DNA of 55,505 nt from Sphingomonadales bacterium (GTDB lineage: Bacteria > Bacteroidota > Bacteroidia > NS11-12g > UBA955): positions 1 to 55,505 of the forward strand of contig VHBA01000011.1 of NCBI GenBank assembly GCA_016872175.1. Reading direction: 5' to 3'. Both the position numbers and the translations under genes were made by a program. Positions 19,351 through 29,167 of this stretch are shown in pieces; the first letter of the stretch is position 1; every line of letters starts with the position of its first letter. Below the pieces are notes generated by a model, which was not told the DNA's origin, searched no databases, and was given only the letters and a program-made list of their open reading frames with translations.

Positions 19351-21804
19351 GTGCTGAAAAAATCTTACTTCGCGCTGCTTTTATGCATCATCGGACAACT
19401 ACATGCACAGCAAAAACCCATGTTTTGGGCAAAAGTCAAGCTAATCAGCGGCGATCCTGCGGTTGGCATTGTCATTAAAAACAGCAATGGTGAAACACTG
19501 GCTATAACGGACAATAACGGTGATTTTACGATACCCTTAACCAACTTGATTTTCGGATATCAGGGAAACCGTAAGATTTTTGGCTATCGGCTGCCTAAAG
19601 ACTGGGCTGCACAACTGGAAAGGGTCATTTACGAAGGAACCGGACTGGATTTCTTACCCCAAATTGATATTTCCGGCCGCGAAGAATACAACCCATTTCT
19701 GGACGAAATCAAGCCCCGTGATTTGCGCATGAATCCAACTACAGGGGGGATTGAGGCAATCATCAAAACACTGGGTGCCAACAGCAACAGTGAATTATCA
19801 TCGCAATACAGCGTAAGAGGAGGCAATTATGATGAAAATTTGGTGTATGTGAATGATATAGAGATATACCGTCCACAACTCATTAGCAGCGGTCAGCAGG
19901 AAGGACTTAGCTTCATTAATCCCGATTTGGTTAAGACCCTCAAGTTTAGTGCGGGTGGCTTTGAAGCTCAATATGGTGATAAAATGAGCAGTGTACTCGA
20001 TGTTGAATACATTCAACCTACTGCATTTGCCGTTTCTGCAACCGCAGGCTTATTGCTCAACAGCTTTTCCATTGAAGGGAAAACCCGAAAAACATCAGCC
20101 GTTTTGGGTGTTCGTCATTTCAGCAATTCATTGCTCACCGGCAGCCTGGATTTACAGGGTGCTTACCGAATGAACTTCGCAGACGTACAAACGCTCGTTA
20201 GCCGCAAATTATGGCGAAGATGGAAAGTAGAGTTTCTTGGTAACCTCGCATTAAACCGCTACAACCTAACACCGGAAAGCCGACGCACGGAATTTGGGAC
20301 TGTTTCGCAGGCATACCAGCTGGACGTGGGCATGGCCGGTGCTGAACAGATGAACTACGACTATGCAATGGGGGCGCTAACCTTAAAGTTCAATCCTGAT
20401 GCAGGTAAAGAGTTTAAATGGATATTGAGCGCTACCGGTACTACCGAGCAGGAACTTTTTGATGTGGAGGGTGGATATCAACTGAGTCTGCTAGACAGAG
20501 ACATGGGCAGTAAAACCTATGGAAAACCACTTAAAACACTTGGTTTTGGCTACTTTCTAGATCATGGACGGAACCGTCTGCAGAGCCGAATCCTAAACTT
20601 TTCGCATATTGGCACATTCACCAAACCTGATAAACGCAATATTTTTAAATATGGCATAAGGCTTAACCATGAGCGTATTGGTGACAGATATAAAGAATGG
20701 CGATATAATGATAGTGCCATGTACAATATACCCCCATTTGGATTTGCTACCGACAGTATTATACTAGACGATCAGGTAAGTTCCCGCAATAAGCTTGAAA
20801 GTTTTAGGCTACAGGGTTTTTTACTAAACAAATTCAGGCTTGATAAACAAAAAAGTATGTGGCTGAATGTAGGTCTTCGAGGCCATTGGTGGCAGGCAAA
20901 CAATGAGATATTTGCGACACCCCGCGTACAGTTCAGCTGGGAACCCAATAAAAGATACAATGCTTATCTGCCCGATAGTCTGAAGAAAAAAGACAAAATT
21001 ATAAAACTGGCGGCAGGTGGTTATTTTCAGCAAGGTTTTTTTCGCGAATTGCGCGACTTTTCAGGTGCATTAAACCATCAGCTTAAGGCACAGCGGGCAT
21101 GGCACCTTGTTGCAGGAACCGACCGATTTGTGAATATGTGGAGCCGCAAGTTCAAATTCACTACAGAAGCTTATTACAAACATTTGGACAGGCTGGTTCC
21201 TTATCTCTATGATAATATCCGTGTTCGCTATTATGCCCAAAACAGCAGCCAAGGCTATGCATGGGGAGTTGACAACCGCTTAAACGGAGAATTTATCAAA
21301 GGACTGGAAAGCTGGTTTACGCTGAGCGTGCTGCAAACCCGCGAAAAGATTAACTACCTGAACAAATCCGGAGAAATGGTGCAAAGCGGCTGGCTTAGAA
21401 GACCAACCGACCGTCGTGTCAATTTTGCAGCTATGCTGCAGGACCAATTGCCGGGAAATCCAAGTTTCAGGTTGAATTTAAACATGATTATTGGCACAGG
21501 AATTCCGTATTTCCTTAATGGTCAGGGGCGCTATGCCGAAAAACCCAATACTATACCACCGTACAGAAGGCTGGATATAGGATTTAGCAAGGTTTTGCTA
21601 AACCGAAATGATAAAGACCGCCCAAGAATCGGAATGCTGAAAAAACTACAGGAATCCTGGATTAGCGTTGAGATTTTCAATATTCTGGGGATTAACAATG
21701 TAATTTCATACAACTGGGTAAAAGACATAGAAAACAATGTATATGGTGTGCCGGAATACCTAACCGCAAGACGCTTAAACATAAGACTTAGGGCTGAATT
21801 TTAA
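19351..21804 (+). CDS. TonB-dependent receptor with plug domain
   Basis: An 817-residue outer-membrane receptor. The signal peptide ends LHAQQ, followed by an abbreviated carboxypeptidase-regulatory-like strand set (DPAVGIVIKNSNGETLAITDNNGDFTIP). The plug includes SSQYSVRGGNYDENLVYVNDIEIYRPQ and FSAGGFEAQYGDKMSSVLDVEY. A beta-barrel of roughly 580 residues then ends in the usual terminal aromatic (RLRAEF). Such proteins import chelates or oligosaccharides with TonB energy; no SusD partner is adjacent, so the substrate is open. The start is GTG at 19351; no in-frame ATG lies near. Convergent with the DUF5723-like gene. Confidence 0.9.
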   Translation: MLKKSYFALLLCIIGQLHAQQKPMFWAKVKLISGDPAVGIVIKNSNGETLAITDNNGDFTIPLTNLIFGYQGNRKIFGYRLPKDWAAQLERVIYEGTGLDFLPQIDISGREEYNPFLDEIKPRDLRMNPTTGGIEAIIKTLGANSNSELSSQYSVRGGNYDENLVYVNDIEIYRPQLISSGQQEGLSFINPDLVKTLKFSAGGFEAQYGDKMSSVLDVEYIQPTAFAVSATAGLLLNSFSIEGKTRKTSAVLGVRHFSNSLLTGSLDLQGAYRMNFADVQTLVSRKLWRRWKVEFLGNLALNRYNLTPESRRTEFGTVSQAYQLDVGMAGAEQMNYDYAMGALTLKFNPDAGKEFKWILSATGTTEQELFDVEGGYQLSLLDRDMGSKTYGKPLKTLGFGYFLDHGRNRLQSRILNFSHIGTFTKPDKRNIFKYGIRLNHERIGDRYKEWRYNDSAMYNIPPFGFATDSIILDDQVSSRNKLESFRLQGFLLNKFRLDKQKSMWLNVGLRGHWWQANNEIFATPRVQFSWEPNKRYNAYLPDSLKKKDKIIKLAAGGYFQQGFFRELRDFSGALNHQLKAQRAWHLVAGTDRFVNMWSRKFKFTTEAYYKHLDRLVPYLYDNIRVRYYAQNSSQGYAWGVDNRLNGEFIKGLESWFTLSVLQTREKINYLNKSGEMVQSGWLRRPTDRRVNFAAMLQDQLPGNPSFRLNLNMIIGTGIPYFLNGQGRYAEKPNTIPPYRRLDIGFSKVLLNRNDKDRPRIGMLKKLQESWISVEIFNILGINNVISYNWVKDIENNVYGVPEYLTARRLNIRLRAEF

Positions 21805-21832
21805 AGAAAAAGGGCGCCAGTTACGGCGCCCC
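21803..21832 (-). terminator. Rho-independent terminator of the DUF5723/coiled-coil gene
   Basis: A perfect 7-bp GC stem (GGGCGCC, 6-nt loop, GGCGCCC; 21812-21831). On the minus strand it is followed by TTTTTCTTT, so it suits the minus-strand gene. It may also stop the convergent TonB receptor transcript, though no T run follows on plus. Confidence 0.75.
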
Positions 21833-21853
21833 CTCTCCTGTTTTAATGACATT

Positions 21854-24800
21854 TTACTTTCCTGCTTCCTGACACTCTTTTAGTTGCTGCTGTAGTGCAT
21901 TCACCTGGTTTTTCAGGGCACTTACCTCAGCCTGTAATCCGGTAATCTTTTTACCTAATTCAGTGTTGGTGCTTTCCAGTTTATCATACGCTGTCTGAAG
22001 TTCATCCAATGATCTCTGTCGTGCTGCAACCTCTGCATTCAGCTCGGCAATGGTAAGTTTCAGCTTGTCAATTTCAGCCTGCAATTGCTGTTCCTTGCTA
22101 CTGCTTCCTGTGCAATTTTTAAGCTTACCCTCACAAACAGAAAGTTTGGTTTTTAAGGCTGCCAAATCTTTTGTACATGCCTGGTATTCTTCCATAAGCG
22201 CATTGTAGGCACTTTCCTTCTGCGAAAACTTAAGTTTCCACTGCTCCAGCTCTTCTTCACATGCCTTGCAGTCCGAGCCTTTTCCTTCACACTCTTTCAG
22301 CTTGGCCTCCAAAACTGAAAATTTATTTTTGTAAACATCCAGATCAGATGCATACTGGTCTCGCTGCTTCTTTACATTGGCCAATTCAGCTTCCAGCTCT
22401 GCATTTCGTTTTTTGGCAGCATCCAAATCTGCTTTACATTTGGTGAGCTCATCCGAGTTACCGCAATTTTTAAGTTTTGCCTCCAGGTCGGCAATAATCT
22501 TAGCTTGCTTATCCTTATTGGCTTTCAAGTTTACAGTCTCAGCTTCTAGTTCGGCAATTTTTGTCTTATATGGACCACAATCACCGGTATTTTTTAGCAT
22601 GGCTTCCAATTCTGCAATACGTTTTTTGTCATCAACGGTTGCTTTTCTGCAGGCATCCAAATCCAGTTGAAGTAAAGCGTTTTTCTTAATCTCAGCATCC
22701 AGTTTCACCTTTGTATCAGCAAGCTCTTTCTGCAGATTGGTGTTTTTCAACTTTTCTGCAGCTATCTGTGCTTCGAGTTGTTTTACCTTATTCAGGCAAT
22801 CTGCATTGCTGCCAGCATTTCCTAGTCTGCAATTTGATAATTCTGTTTCAAGCGCGACAATTTTCTTCTTTCCATCCGCCACTTCAGCTTCCAGCACAGC
22901 CACACGCTTTTTGGTATTGTCCAGTTCCTTCTGTACAACATCGCAGTCCAGCTTTTTCTTGTCCAGTTCGGCCTGCAGGCGTGCATTTCTGTCTCTTTCA
23001 ACAGCCAACAGAGAGTCACGGCTTTTAACCTGTTTGTCGCAAGGATTGTTATTGAGTTTCAAAACTGCATTTTCTCGCTTTAGTTTATCTACCTCAGCTG
23101 TTAAAACTGCATTTTTCTTTTTCAAATCCTCATTCTCCGCCGTAATCAGAGCCTTGTTTTTATTGCATTCATCCAGTTGAACGCGCAATTTGGATAATTG
23201 ATCTCGTGTATCAGCGAGTTGTTGTTTTACAATAATCAGCTCATCCTGACAAGGTTTACAATTACCAGAACCTGTACCCAAATTCTGCTCTCGCTTGCGC
23301 AGATCCTCTTCTTTGGCCTTTAGTTCTGCCTCTTTTTTACGCAACTCCTCCTCTTTTTTCTTAAAATCGGGTCTAACCTCAATATTCTTGTATTTCACCA
23401 CTGTGTCTGTTTTGCGGAGTGTATCACGTTTAATCACGGTAATGGTGTCCCGCTTCCAGAAGGTATCGTTCTTTTGAACTTCTGATTTGGTTTTTCGAAC
23501 CGAATCTTTGTATTCCTTTGACTTGTAATACCACCAGCCACAAGCTTCCAGTTTGAGACGGATTCCAAAATAAATATTAGCGCCGGTGTATTCTCCTTTA
23601 GCCGCATATTTCATAATACCCGACAGGTTATCCGTTCCCAAGGTAAAAGGACCCAGTCTTCCATATACACCCAAATTCAGATCCTGATAGTCCCGGGTAA
23701 GTGTTATGGGAACACCAATTTCTGCATGCTCGGTTTCCCAGCGAGGTATTACACTCAGGAAAGAAGCGCGGCGAACGCCCCATGCGTAATCCCCTTTCAG
23801 GCTGCGGGTCCAGTTAAAACCAAGGTGGTAATTATTTCTGTATCTGCGATCGAATTGCACATTCAAAGCAGCGGGTGTTGTAGTAATAAAATTATTACCC
23901 TGATCCGCATTTAGCTGGTCATAAAATCCGGTTGTAACATTGTTTAGCGGATCTGCACCAAATCCCTGATAAGTATTAATCAGATTGCGGTTCACATTCC
24001 ATGTTGAAGTGGCGCCTTTATCGTTTATCACCCTGCGCTGGCCATTATAGGCAATAAAACCGATATCAGTTAAACTGGCTCCAAATCGCCATTTGTACTC
24101 GTTATTATCTTCGTCTATGCATGAATACCATGGATTATTGAAGCGTTTACGACCTTTTGCAGGGCGGTTTTCATACATAAAACCAATATCAGCGCCCAAA
24201 CCGGCTCCTTGAAGAAAGTCAAACTTCATCCCAAAAGGACTGGTAAGCGTCCGGGTTGCGCTTTGGTCGTCTGTATGAAAAAAAGAAGAGCGTAAATCGG
24301 TAAATTGTACCTGATTATAATTATTGAAGCGGTAGCTACCACCCCCTACGCCCATGTGCGCTGCACCCATACCCAACAACATTTTACCGGTTGCTCCCCA
24401 TTTAGTGAAATGACGTCCTTTATCGCGGGTAACCCCGGCAATCGAGAAAAACCATTCCTGCCATTTGTCTGTATTGATTGAGAATCTCGATAAATTATAA
24501 TCAACACCGGTTTGAATTCCGTTTACACCGGAGAAACCTTGTCCGCTACTATCAAGTCCAAACCTGAAAAGGTTGCCCATGTTTTTATCTACACCGGTAA
24601 TGCTCATACCAGCTACAGATTTAATCCCCATGCCCATAGCCACACGGTTGGTAACCCTAAAGTGCATGGAGGGTCCGTAGGTTTCATCCAGATAATAGAG
24701 TTTCCAGTTATCAGTGTTAGGATTTAATGTCAGCCAAGATTGATTGAAATTAAGGTTACCGGTAGAATTTTTATACTTGTCGGGATAAGTACCGGCCCCC

Positions 24801-25042
24801 ATTTGCCAAAGACTGAACGGAGCAGAATACGTCAGAAAGTTGTTTGTGAATCCTGCCCCCGCACCCCAAAAATTGAAGTAAAATCGATTCTTGTCTGAAT
24901 ACGTCTGTGCAGGATTTAATGCATAGGCATAAGATGCATTGTGATTTCCCATTTGCAAACCAATGGTTTGTTGCGCTTGTAGTTTTGGGATGAGACTGAC
25001 TGCTGAGAGCAGTGCGATTGTTTTGGTAAAGATGTTTTTCAT
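21854..25042 (-). CDS. DUF5723-like outer-membrane protein fused to a long cysteine-rich coiled coil
   Basis: 1062 residues from the ATG at 25042 (a TTG 45 nt upstream is less likely). The signal peptide is MKNIFTKTIALLSAVSLIPK then LQAQQ. Residues of roughly 25-510 form a beta-rich region of DUF5723 type (RFGASLTDIGFIAYN, LGADIGFMYENRP, LNLGVYGRLGPFTLGTDNLSG). A short linker rich in DT repeats (RDTITVIKRDTLRKTDTVV) leads into about 500 residues of heptad-rich coiled coil. That part holds 18 cysteines, some in CxxC or CxC-like pairs (NCKPC, DCKACEEE). Exported to the periplasm or outer membrane, where cysteines can form disulfides. Function unknown. It has its own terminator and is divergent from sppA. 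Confidence 0.72.
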   Translation of the reverse strand: MKNIFTKTIALLSAVSLIPKLQAQQTIGLQMGNHNASYAYALNPAQTYSDKNRFYFNFWGAGAGFTNNFLTYSAPFSLWQMGAGTYPDKYKNSTGNLNFNQSWLTLNPNTDNWKLYYLDETYGPSMHFRVTNRVAMGMGIKSVAGMSITGVDKNMGNLFRFGLDSSGQGFSGVNGIQTGVDYNLSRFSINTDKWQEWFFSIAGVTRDKGRHFTKWGATGKMLLGMGAAHMGVGGGSYRFNNYNQVQFTDLRSSFFHTDDQSATRTLTSPFGMKFDFLQGAGLGADIGFMYENRPAKGRKRFNNPWYSCIDEDNNEYKWRFGASLTDIGFIAYNGQRRVINDKGATSTWNVNRNLINTYQGFGADPLNNVTTGFYDQLNADQGNNFITTTPAALNVQFDRRYRNNYHLGFNWTRSLKGDYAWGVRRASFLSVIPRWETEHAEIGVPITLTRDYQDLNLGVYGRLGPFTLGTDNLSGIMKYAAKGEYTGANIYFGIRLKLEACGWWYYKSKEYKDSVRKTKSEVQKNDTFWKRDTITVIKRDTLRKTDTVVKYKNIEVRPDFKKKEEELRKKEAELKAKEEDLRKREQNLGTGSGNCKPCQDELIIVKQQLADTRDQLSKLRVQLDECNKNKALITAENEDLKKKNAVLTAEVDKLKRENAVLKLNNNPCDKQVKSRDSLLAVERDRNARLQAELDKKKLDCDVVQKELDNTKKRVAVLEAEVADGKKKIVALETELSNCRLGNAGSNADCLNKVKQLEAQIAAEKLKNTNLQKELADTKVKLDAEIKKNALLQLDLDACRKATVDDKKRIAELEAMLKNTGDCGPYKTKIAELEAETVNLKANKDKQAKIIADLEAKLKNCGNSDELTKCKADLDAAKKRNAELEAELANVKKQRDQYASDLDVYKNKFSVLEAKLKECEGKGSDCKACEEELEQWKLKFSQKESAYNALMEEYQACTKDLAALKTKLSVCEGKLKNCTGSSSKEQQLQAEIDKLKLTIAELNAEVAARQRSLDELQTAYDKLESTNTELGKKITGLQAEVSALKNQVNALQQQLKECQEAGK

Positions 25043-25325
25043 AAGCGACTCCTTTTGTATATTAAAGTGAACACAAATACTGTACAATAAGTTAAACTAA
25101 ACTCTTTAAAAATGAATTAAAAGGCTCTCTTTATCGTATTTAACACTTGTTTTTGCATTCTAATTAATTACAAAAGTCCAAATTGCGTGCCCAAATTTCA
25201 ATGTTATTGTTGGAAAGTGCAAAATATTGATAAAAAAGCACCTTAATCGCAATATAGTTGCGGTTAAACGATGAAGCATTGCATTGGTGTTTAAAGCTGA
25301 GTTAACTTCGTGTAAATAATAAATC
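25043..25325. other. 283-nt divergent intergenic region upstream of sppA
   Basis: AT-rich and without an ORF of note. It should hold both promoters. On the plus side the sppA promoter candidate is listed separately; on the minus side I see no clean TAnnTTTG. Confidence 0.5.
25284..25310 (+). promoter_or_regulatory. Predicted sppA promoter (TTG-N16-TAACTTCG)
   Basis: TTG at 25284-25286 and TAACTTCG at 25303-25310, one mismatch from TAnnTTTG with a slightly short 16-nt spacer. The ATG follows 15 nt later. Confidence 0.4.
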
Positions 25326-27086
25326 ATGGGATTCCTAAAAAATTTACTGGCCAGTATTCTTGGTTTTTTCATAGGCATGGTGCTGTTTGTTGTGTTTTTT
25401 GCTGTCATTATTGGTGGTATTGCAGGCAGCTTGAATGAGAAACCGGAAATCAAAAACAATACAGTACTTGAACTTACACTCACAGGTGATATTCCGGATC
25501 GCGCCGTGGATGATCCCTTGTCAGACTTGGCAATTGCCAGTGAAGATTTATCACCGGTCGGATTAAATTCTATTCTATTCGGGTTGGACAAGGCCGCAAA
25601 AGACGAAAAAGTTAAAGGAGTGTATTTACGCGCAGATCTGTATGCAGGTAGTATGGGTACAGCAGAGGAAATCAGGCAGAAAATACTTGAATTTCGAAAG
25701 ACCGGTAAATTTGTTGTGGCCTACGCAGAGCTTTATTCTGACGCAGGTTATTACATTGCATCAGCCTGTGATAAGATTTATCTGAATCCCAAAGGTATTC
25801 TGGAATTTAATGGATATGCCGGACAAACGGCACTTTATAAAGGCCTGCTAGATAAAGTAGGACTGGAAGTAGAAGTATTCAAGGCAGGCAAATACAAAAG
25901 TGCCGTTGAACCTTTTATGCAAAACAAAATGAGCGATGCGAACCGAGAGCAGGTTCGTGATTATGTTTTCAGCTTGTTTGGTTATTGCATGAAAAATATA
26001 GGAAAATCCCGGGGAATTGATTCTGGTGCCATTGCAGACATAGCCAATCAGTTTAAAGCGCGGAATGCTAAACTGGCATTGCAATATAAATTAATTGATG
26101 GCCTTAAATACGAAGACGAAGTTGAAGCGGAGCTCATTACTCTTTCTCAGGGTAAAAAAGGTAAAAAATTACAACGTGCTGATTTTGCGAAGTATGCAGA
26201 TGATAGCTGGAATGCAGGCGACGGAGCAGATAAAATAGCTATCATTTATGCATCAGGTGAAATTAACATGGGCACCAATGAATCAGGCGAAGGCATAGGC
26301 AGCACATCATTGGCAGCGACATTGAAAAAAGCAAGACTCGACAGCCATATCAAAGCTGTTGTTTTGCGCGTAAATAGTCCAGGTGGCAGTAGCAATGCAA
26401 GTGATATTATAGCCCGTGAAATTGAACTTTTACGCAAGGTTAAGCCTGTAATAGCCAGTTTTGGCGGTGTAGCGGCAAGCGGGGGTTACTACATTGCCTG
26501 CCTGGCAGACAGCATTTTTGCGCAGCCAACCACAATCACCGGAAGTATTGGTGTTTTTGCCATGATTCCCAATACATCCAAAATGTATAAGGACAAACTT
26601 GGGCTTAGTTATGAAACGGTCCCCACAGGTGATTATGCCGTAACCTGGAGACCCGACGAACCATTGAGCCCGGCTATGCGCGGATATTTTCAAGGAATGG
26701 TTAACGACATTTATGATGACTTTACAGGAATAGTGGCAAAAGGCCGGAAAATGGATACAGGCAGGGTAAAACAATTGGCAGAAGGTCATGTTTACACTGG
26801 TATTTATGCCAAAAACCTCAAACTAACAGACGGATACGGTGGCATGCAACGGGCAATTCAAAGCGCAGCCCTAAAAGCAAATCTTAAGAAATACCGCATA
26901 GTAAGTATGCCTAAGCAAAAATCAACATTGGAACAGCTTTTTGGCAAAGCCAATACAAGTGAGGTCAAAGAAAAGTGGATTAAAGAAGAAATGGGCTCCT
27001 TACACCTTCCCTACTCTGAGATAAAGAGAATAATGAGTAGCCGTGGTGTTTACATGCGAATGCCTTTCAATCTCAAAATAGATTGA
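25326..27086 (+). CDS. sppA: Signal peptide peptidase SppA (67K type, S49)
   Basis: A 586-residue membrane-anchored serine protease with two S49 domains. An N-terminal membrane helix spans about residues 9-33 (LASILGFFIGMVLFVVFFAV). The catalytic lysine sits in the first domain (FKAGKYKSAVEPFMQNKM, near residue 195) and the nucleophilic serine in the second (FGGVAASGGYYIAC, near residue 385), the split Ser/Lys dyad of long SppA. The family degrades cleaved signal peptides in the membrane. Length matches E. coli SppA. It stands alone, with tetR 86 nt downstream under its own promoter. Confidence 0.96.
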   Translation: MGFLKNLLASILGFFIGMVLFVVFFAVIIGGIAGSLNEKPEIKNNTVLELTLTGDIPDRAVDDPLSDLAIASEDLSPVGLNSILFGLDKAAKDEKVKGVYLRADLYAGSMGTAEEIRQKILEFRKTGKFVVAYAELYSDAGYYIASACDKIYLNPKGILEFNGYAGQTALYKGLLDKVGLEVEVFKAGKYKSAVEPFMQNKMSDANREQVRDYVFSLFGYCMKNIGKSRGIDSGAIADIANQFKARNAKLALQYKLIDGLKYEDEVEAELITLSQGKKGKKLQRADFAKYADDSWNAGDGADKIAIIYASGEINMGTNESGEGIGSTSLAATLKKARLDSHIKAVVLRVNSPGGSSNASDIIAREIELLRKVKPVIASFGGVAASGGYYIACLADSIFAQPTTITGSIGVFAMIPNTSKMYKDKLGLSYETVPTGDYAVTWRPDEPLSPAMRGYFQGMVNDIYDDFTGIVAKGRKMDTGRVKQLAEGHVYTGIYAKNLKLTDGYGGMQRAIQSAALKANLKKYRIVSMPKQKSTLEQLFGKANTSEVKEKWIKEEMGSLHLPYSEIKRIMSSRGVYMRMPFNLKID

Positions 27087-27111
27087 TTGATAATTTTCCT
27101 TGATGACACCC

Positions 27112-27162
27112 AGGAAACTTTGCAAACTCCTTTGGTTTCCTCGGTTTATTTAGCTACATTTG
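27112..27162 (+). promoter_or_regulatory. tetR-efflux operon promoter with overlapping inverted repeat
   Basis: TTTG (27131-27134), 20 nt, then TACATTTG (27155-27162), a near-ideal Bacteroidota promoter with the ATG 10 nt downstream. A 7-bp inverted repeat AGGAAAC (27112-27118) / GTTTCCT (27135-27141) brackets the -33 box, the right place for TetR autorepression. Confidence 0.6.
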
Positions 27163-27172
27163 CACCGAATTT

Positions 27173-27790
27173 ATGGAAGTGCAGGTTAGGATTCTTGGAG
27201 CGGCCACTAAATTATTTATGGAACTGGGTGTGCGCAATATATCCATGGACGATGTAGCCAAATCAATTTCCATTTCTAAAAAAACCATCTACAAGTATTA
27301 TCAGGATAAAGACCAGTTGGTCTATAACACAATTTCAGCGCACATCGCCGAAATGGAAAAAAACATCACACAGATAATGACTGCAGAATCGAATCCGGTA
27401 CTGCAAATTGCAAAAATTGCAGATTTTGTGCTGGAGATGAACAAAAATGTGCATCCTTGTGTATTACTAGATTTGCAAAAGTTCTATCCTGAAAGCTATA
27501 CACATTTGACAGAACACCGAAACAAATTTGTATTTCAAAGCATCAATCAAAATATAAAAAACGGTATTGAAGCCGGGTTATTCCGCAGCGACCTTCACCA
27601 CAACAGGGTTACCAGAATTTATATGTGTCTCATATTTTCTATGTTTCAAAACACCCTTTTTGAAGGTGAGGAACAACGAGACTTCAGGGAGGAATACATA
27701 GAAACCATCAAATATCATTTATATGCTGTCACAACGGAAAAAGGGAAAGCCCTGTTCAAAGAGATCAGTTGGCTCAGCATCCAACCATAA
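27173..27790 (+). CDS. TetR/AcrR family transcriptional regulator
   Basis: 205 residues. The N-terminal TetR helix-turn-helix is clear: AATKLFMELGVRNISMDDVA then KSISISKKTIYKYYQDKDQL, residues about 7-47. The C-terminal ligand-binding part is helical and unique. It is the first gene of an efflux operon (TolC-like, adaptor, RND pump), so it most likely represses that operon and releases on binding a pump substrate. An inverted repeat over the -33 box fits autoregulation. Its 3' end precedes the TolC start by 8 nt. Confidence 0.92.
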   Translation: MEVQVRILGAATKLFMELGVRNISMDDVAKSISISKKTIYKYYQDKDQLVYNTISAHIAEMEKNITQIMTAESNPVLQIAKIADFVLEMNKNVHPCVLLDLQKFYPESYTHLTEHRNKFVFQSINQNIKNGIEAGLFRSDLHHNRVTRIYMCLIFSMFQNTLFEGEEQRDFREEYIETIKYHLYAVTTEKGKALFKEISWLSIQP

Positions 27791-27798
27791 ACATTGTA

Positions 27799-29157
27799 AT
27801 GAACACCTTTAAAAATATACTTATCATCGCCACCGTGTCTGTCTTCAGCACCCACATAAAAGGACAGGACACATTAAAAATGAGCCTTTCCGATGCTCTT
27901 AAGTATGCCGAATCAAACAGCACCGCCATACAAAATGCAGCGACGGATGTTGAAATCAGCCGACAGGCAGTAAATCAGGTTACGGCTGCTGGTTTGCCTC
28001 AGATTGGTGTAAATGCCGGATTTATGCAGTATTTGCAGGTTCCCGGTAACTGGGTAAAAAACTTCGTTCCAAGTGCTGGTGCGCCTGAGTATATTTTTCT
28101 TAGGTTCCAGCAACCCATTGCTTCCAATGCCACCGTTAGTATGAATCAACTTATATACAGCGGAACATTTTTACTGGGTCTTAAAGCAGCCCGTGAGGTT
28201 ATAGATTTAAGCAGAACTATGGCAGGAAAAACCCGCAATGATGTTGCACTGGGAGTATCAAAAGCATATTTGATGGCACTCACACTTCAAAAAAACATCA
28301 CCCTCATAAACAGCAATATAACCTTGCTCGAAAAAAGCCTGAGTGATGTAAAAGCACTTTACAAGGAAGGTTTTGCTGAAAAACTTGATGTTCAGCGACT
28401 GGAATTCAGCCTAACCAATCTAAAAGTGAGCAGAGAAAAACTTTTGCTTGCTTCAAATGCTGCGCTTAACCTACTGAAAATTCAAATAGGAATGCAGGTA
28501 GCATCTCCGCTTATTCTTACAGATGACCTTGAAACTTTGGACAAGACCATTCCTGTAGGCGATGAGTCCTTCAACATAAATAACAGATTTGAATATCAAC
28601 TTTTAAATCAGTCACTTTCTATAAGTTTTCTGGAAGAAAAACGCTACAAGGTAGGTAAATACCCGACGCTGGTTGGTTTTTTGCAACACCAGCAAACAAC
28701 ACAGCGGCCGGAATTTAATTTCTTCAATTCCAATCTTACACCAAATAATAGCTGGGTTCCCAGTTCAGCATTTGGATTAAATCTAAGCATGACTTTGTTT
28801 GATGGTCTCAGGGCAAAGGCAGCCATTGCCGATGTGAAGCTCAGACGCAGCAAAACCATAAATGATTTAAAAACCTTTCAAAATGCGGCAAACATGGAAT
28901 ATGAAAATGCTTTGAAAACATATCAGACGCAGCTGGAAATGGTAGCCGTACAAAAACAAAATGTGCAATTGGCAAACAACATTTACAACAATACTGTTTT
29001 CAAATACAAAGAAGGGGTTGGCAGTGCACTGGAAATGCTGCAGGCCGAAACCGACTTAAAAACAGGTCAGGCAAATTACCTAAATGCCTTATATGACCTG
29101 GTAATGGCTAAAATTGATCTGAAAAAAGCACTTGGAAATGATTTGCTTAAACCCTAA
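27799..29157 (+). CDS. TolC family outer-membrane efflux protein
   Basis: 452 residues from the ATG at 27799. The frame runs upstream into tetR, but the signal peptide (MNTFKNILIIATVSVFSTHI then KGQ) begins here. The TolC fold is shown by two similar halves of coiled-coil helices and strands: LSLSDALKYAES-type openings, AAREVIDLSRTMAGKTRNDV, and in the second half QNVQLANNIYNNTVFKYKEG and GVGSALEMLQAETDLKTGQA. It forms the outer-membrane duct for the RND pump encoded downstream. The next gene begins 10 nt after the stop. Confidence 0.94.
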   Translation: MNTFKNILIIATVSVFSTHIKGQDTLKMSLSDALKYAESNSTAIQNAATDVEISRQAVNQVTAAGLPQIGVNAGFMQYLQVPGNWVKNFVPSAGAPEYIFLRFQQPIASNATVSMNQLIYSGTFLLGLKAAREVIDLSRTMAGKTRNDVALGVSKAYLMALTLQKNITLINSNITLLEKSLSDVKALYKEGFAEKLDVQRLEFSLTNLKVSREKLLLASNAALNLLKIQIGMQVASPLILTDDLETLDKTIPVGDESFNINNRFEYQLLNQSLSISFLEEKRYKVGKYPTLVGFLQHQQTTQRPEFNFFNSNLTPNNSWVPSSAFGLNLSMTLFDGLRAKAAIADVKLRRSKTINDLKTFQNAANMEYENALKTYQTQLEMVAVQKQNVQLANNIYNNTVFKYKEGVGSALEMLQAETDLKTGQANYLNALYDLVMAKIDLKKALGNDLLKP

Positions 29158-29167
29158 CAACAAGAAA

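Noticed and set aside
22261-23180. Plus-strand frames rich in Ser, Ala and Phe
   Set aside because: Mirror images of the minus-strand coiled-coil coding sequence; the repetitive composition follows from Lys/Glu/Leu codons read backwards.
21854-23400. DNA-level tandem repeat array
   Set aside because: The coiled-coil region is repetitive only in amino-acid pattern; the nucleotide sequence shows no exact repeat unit.
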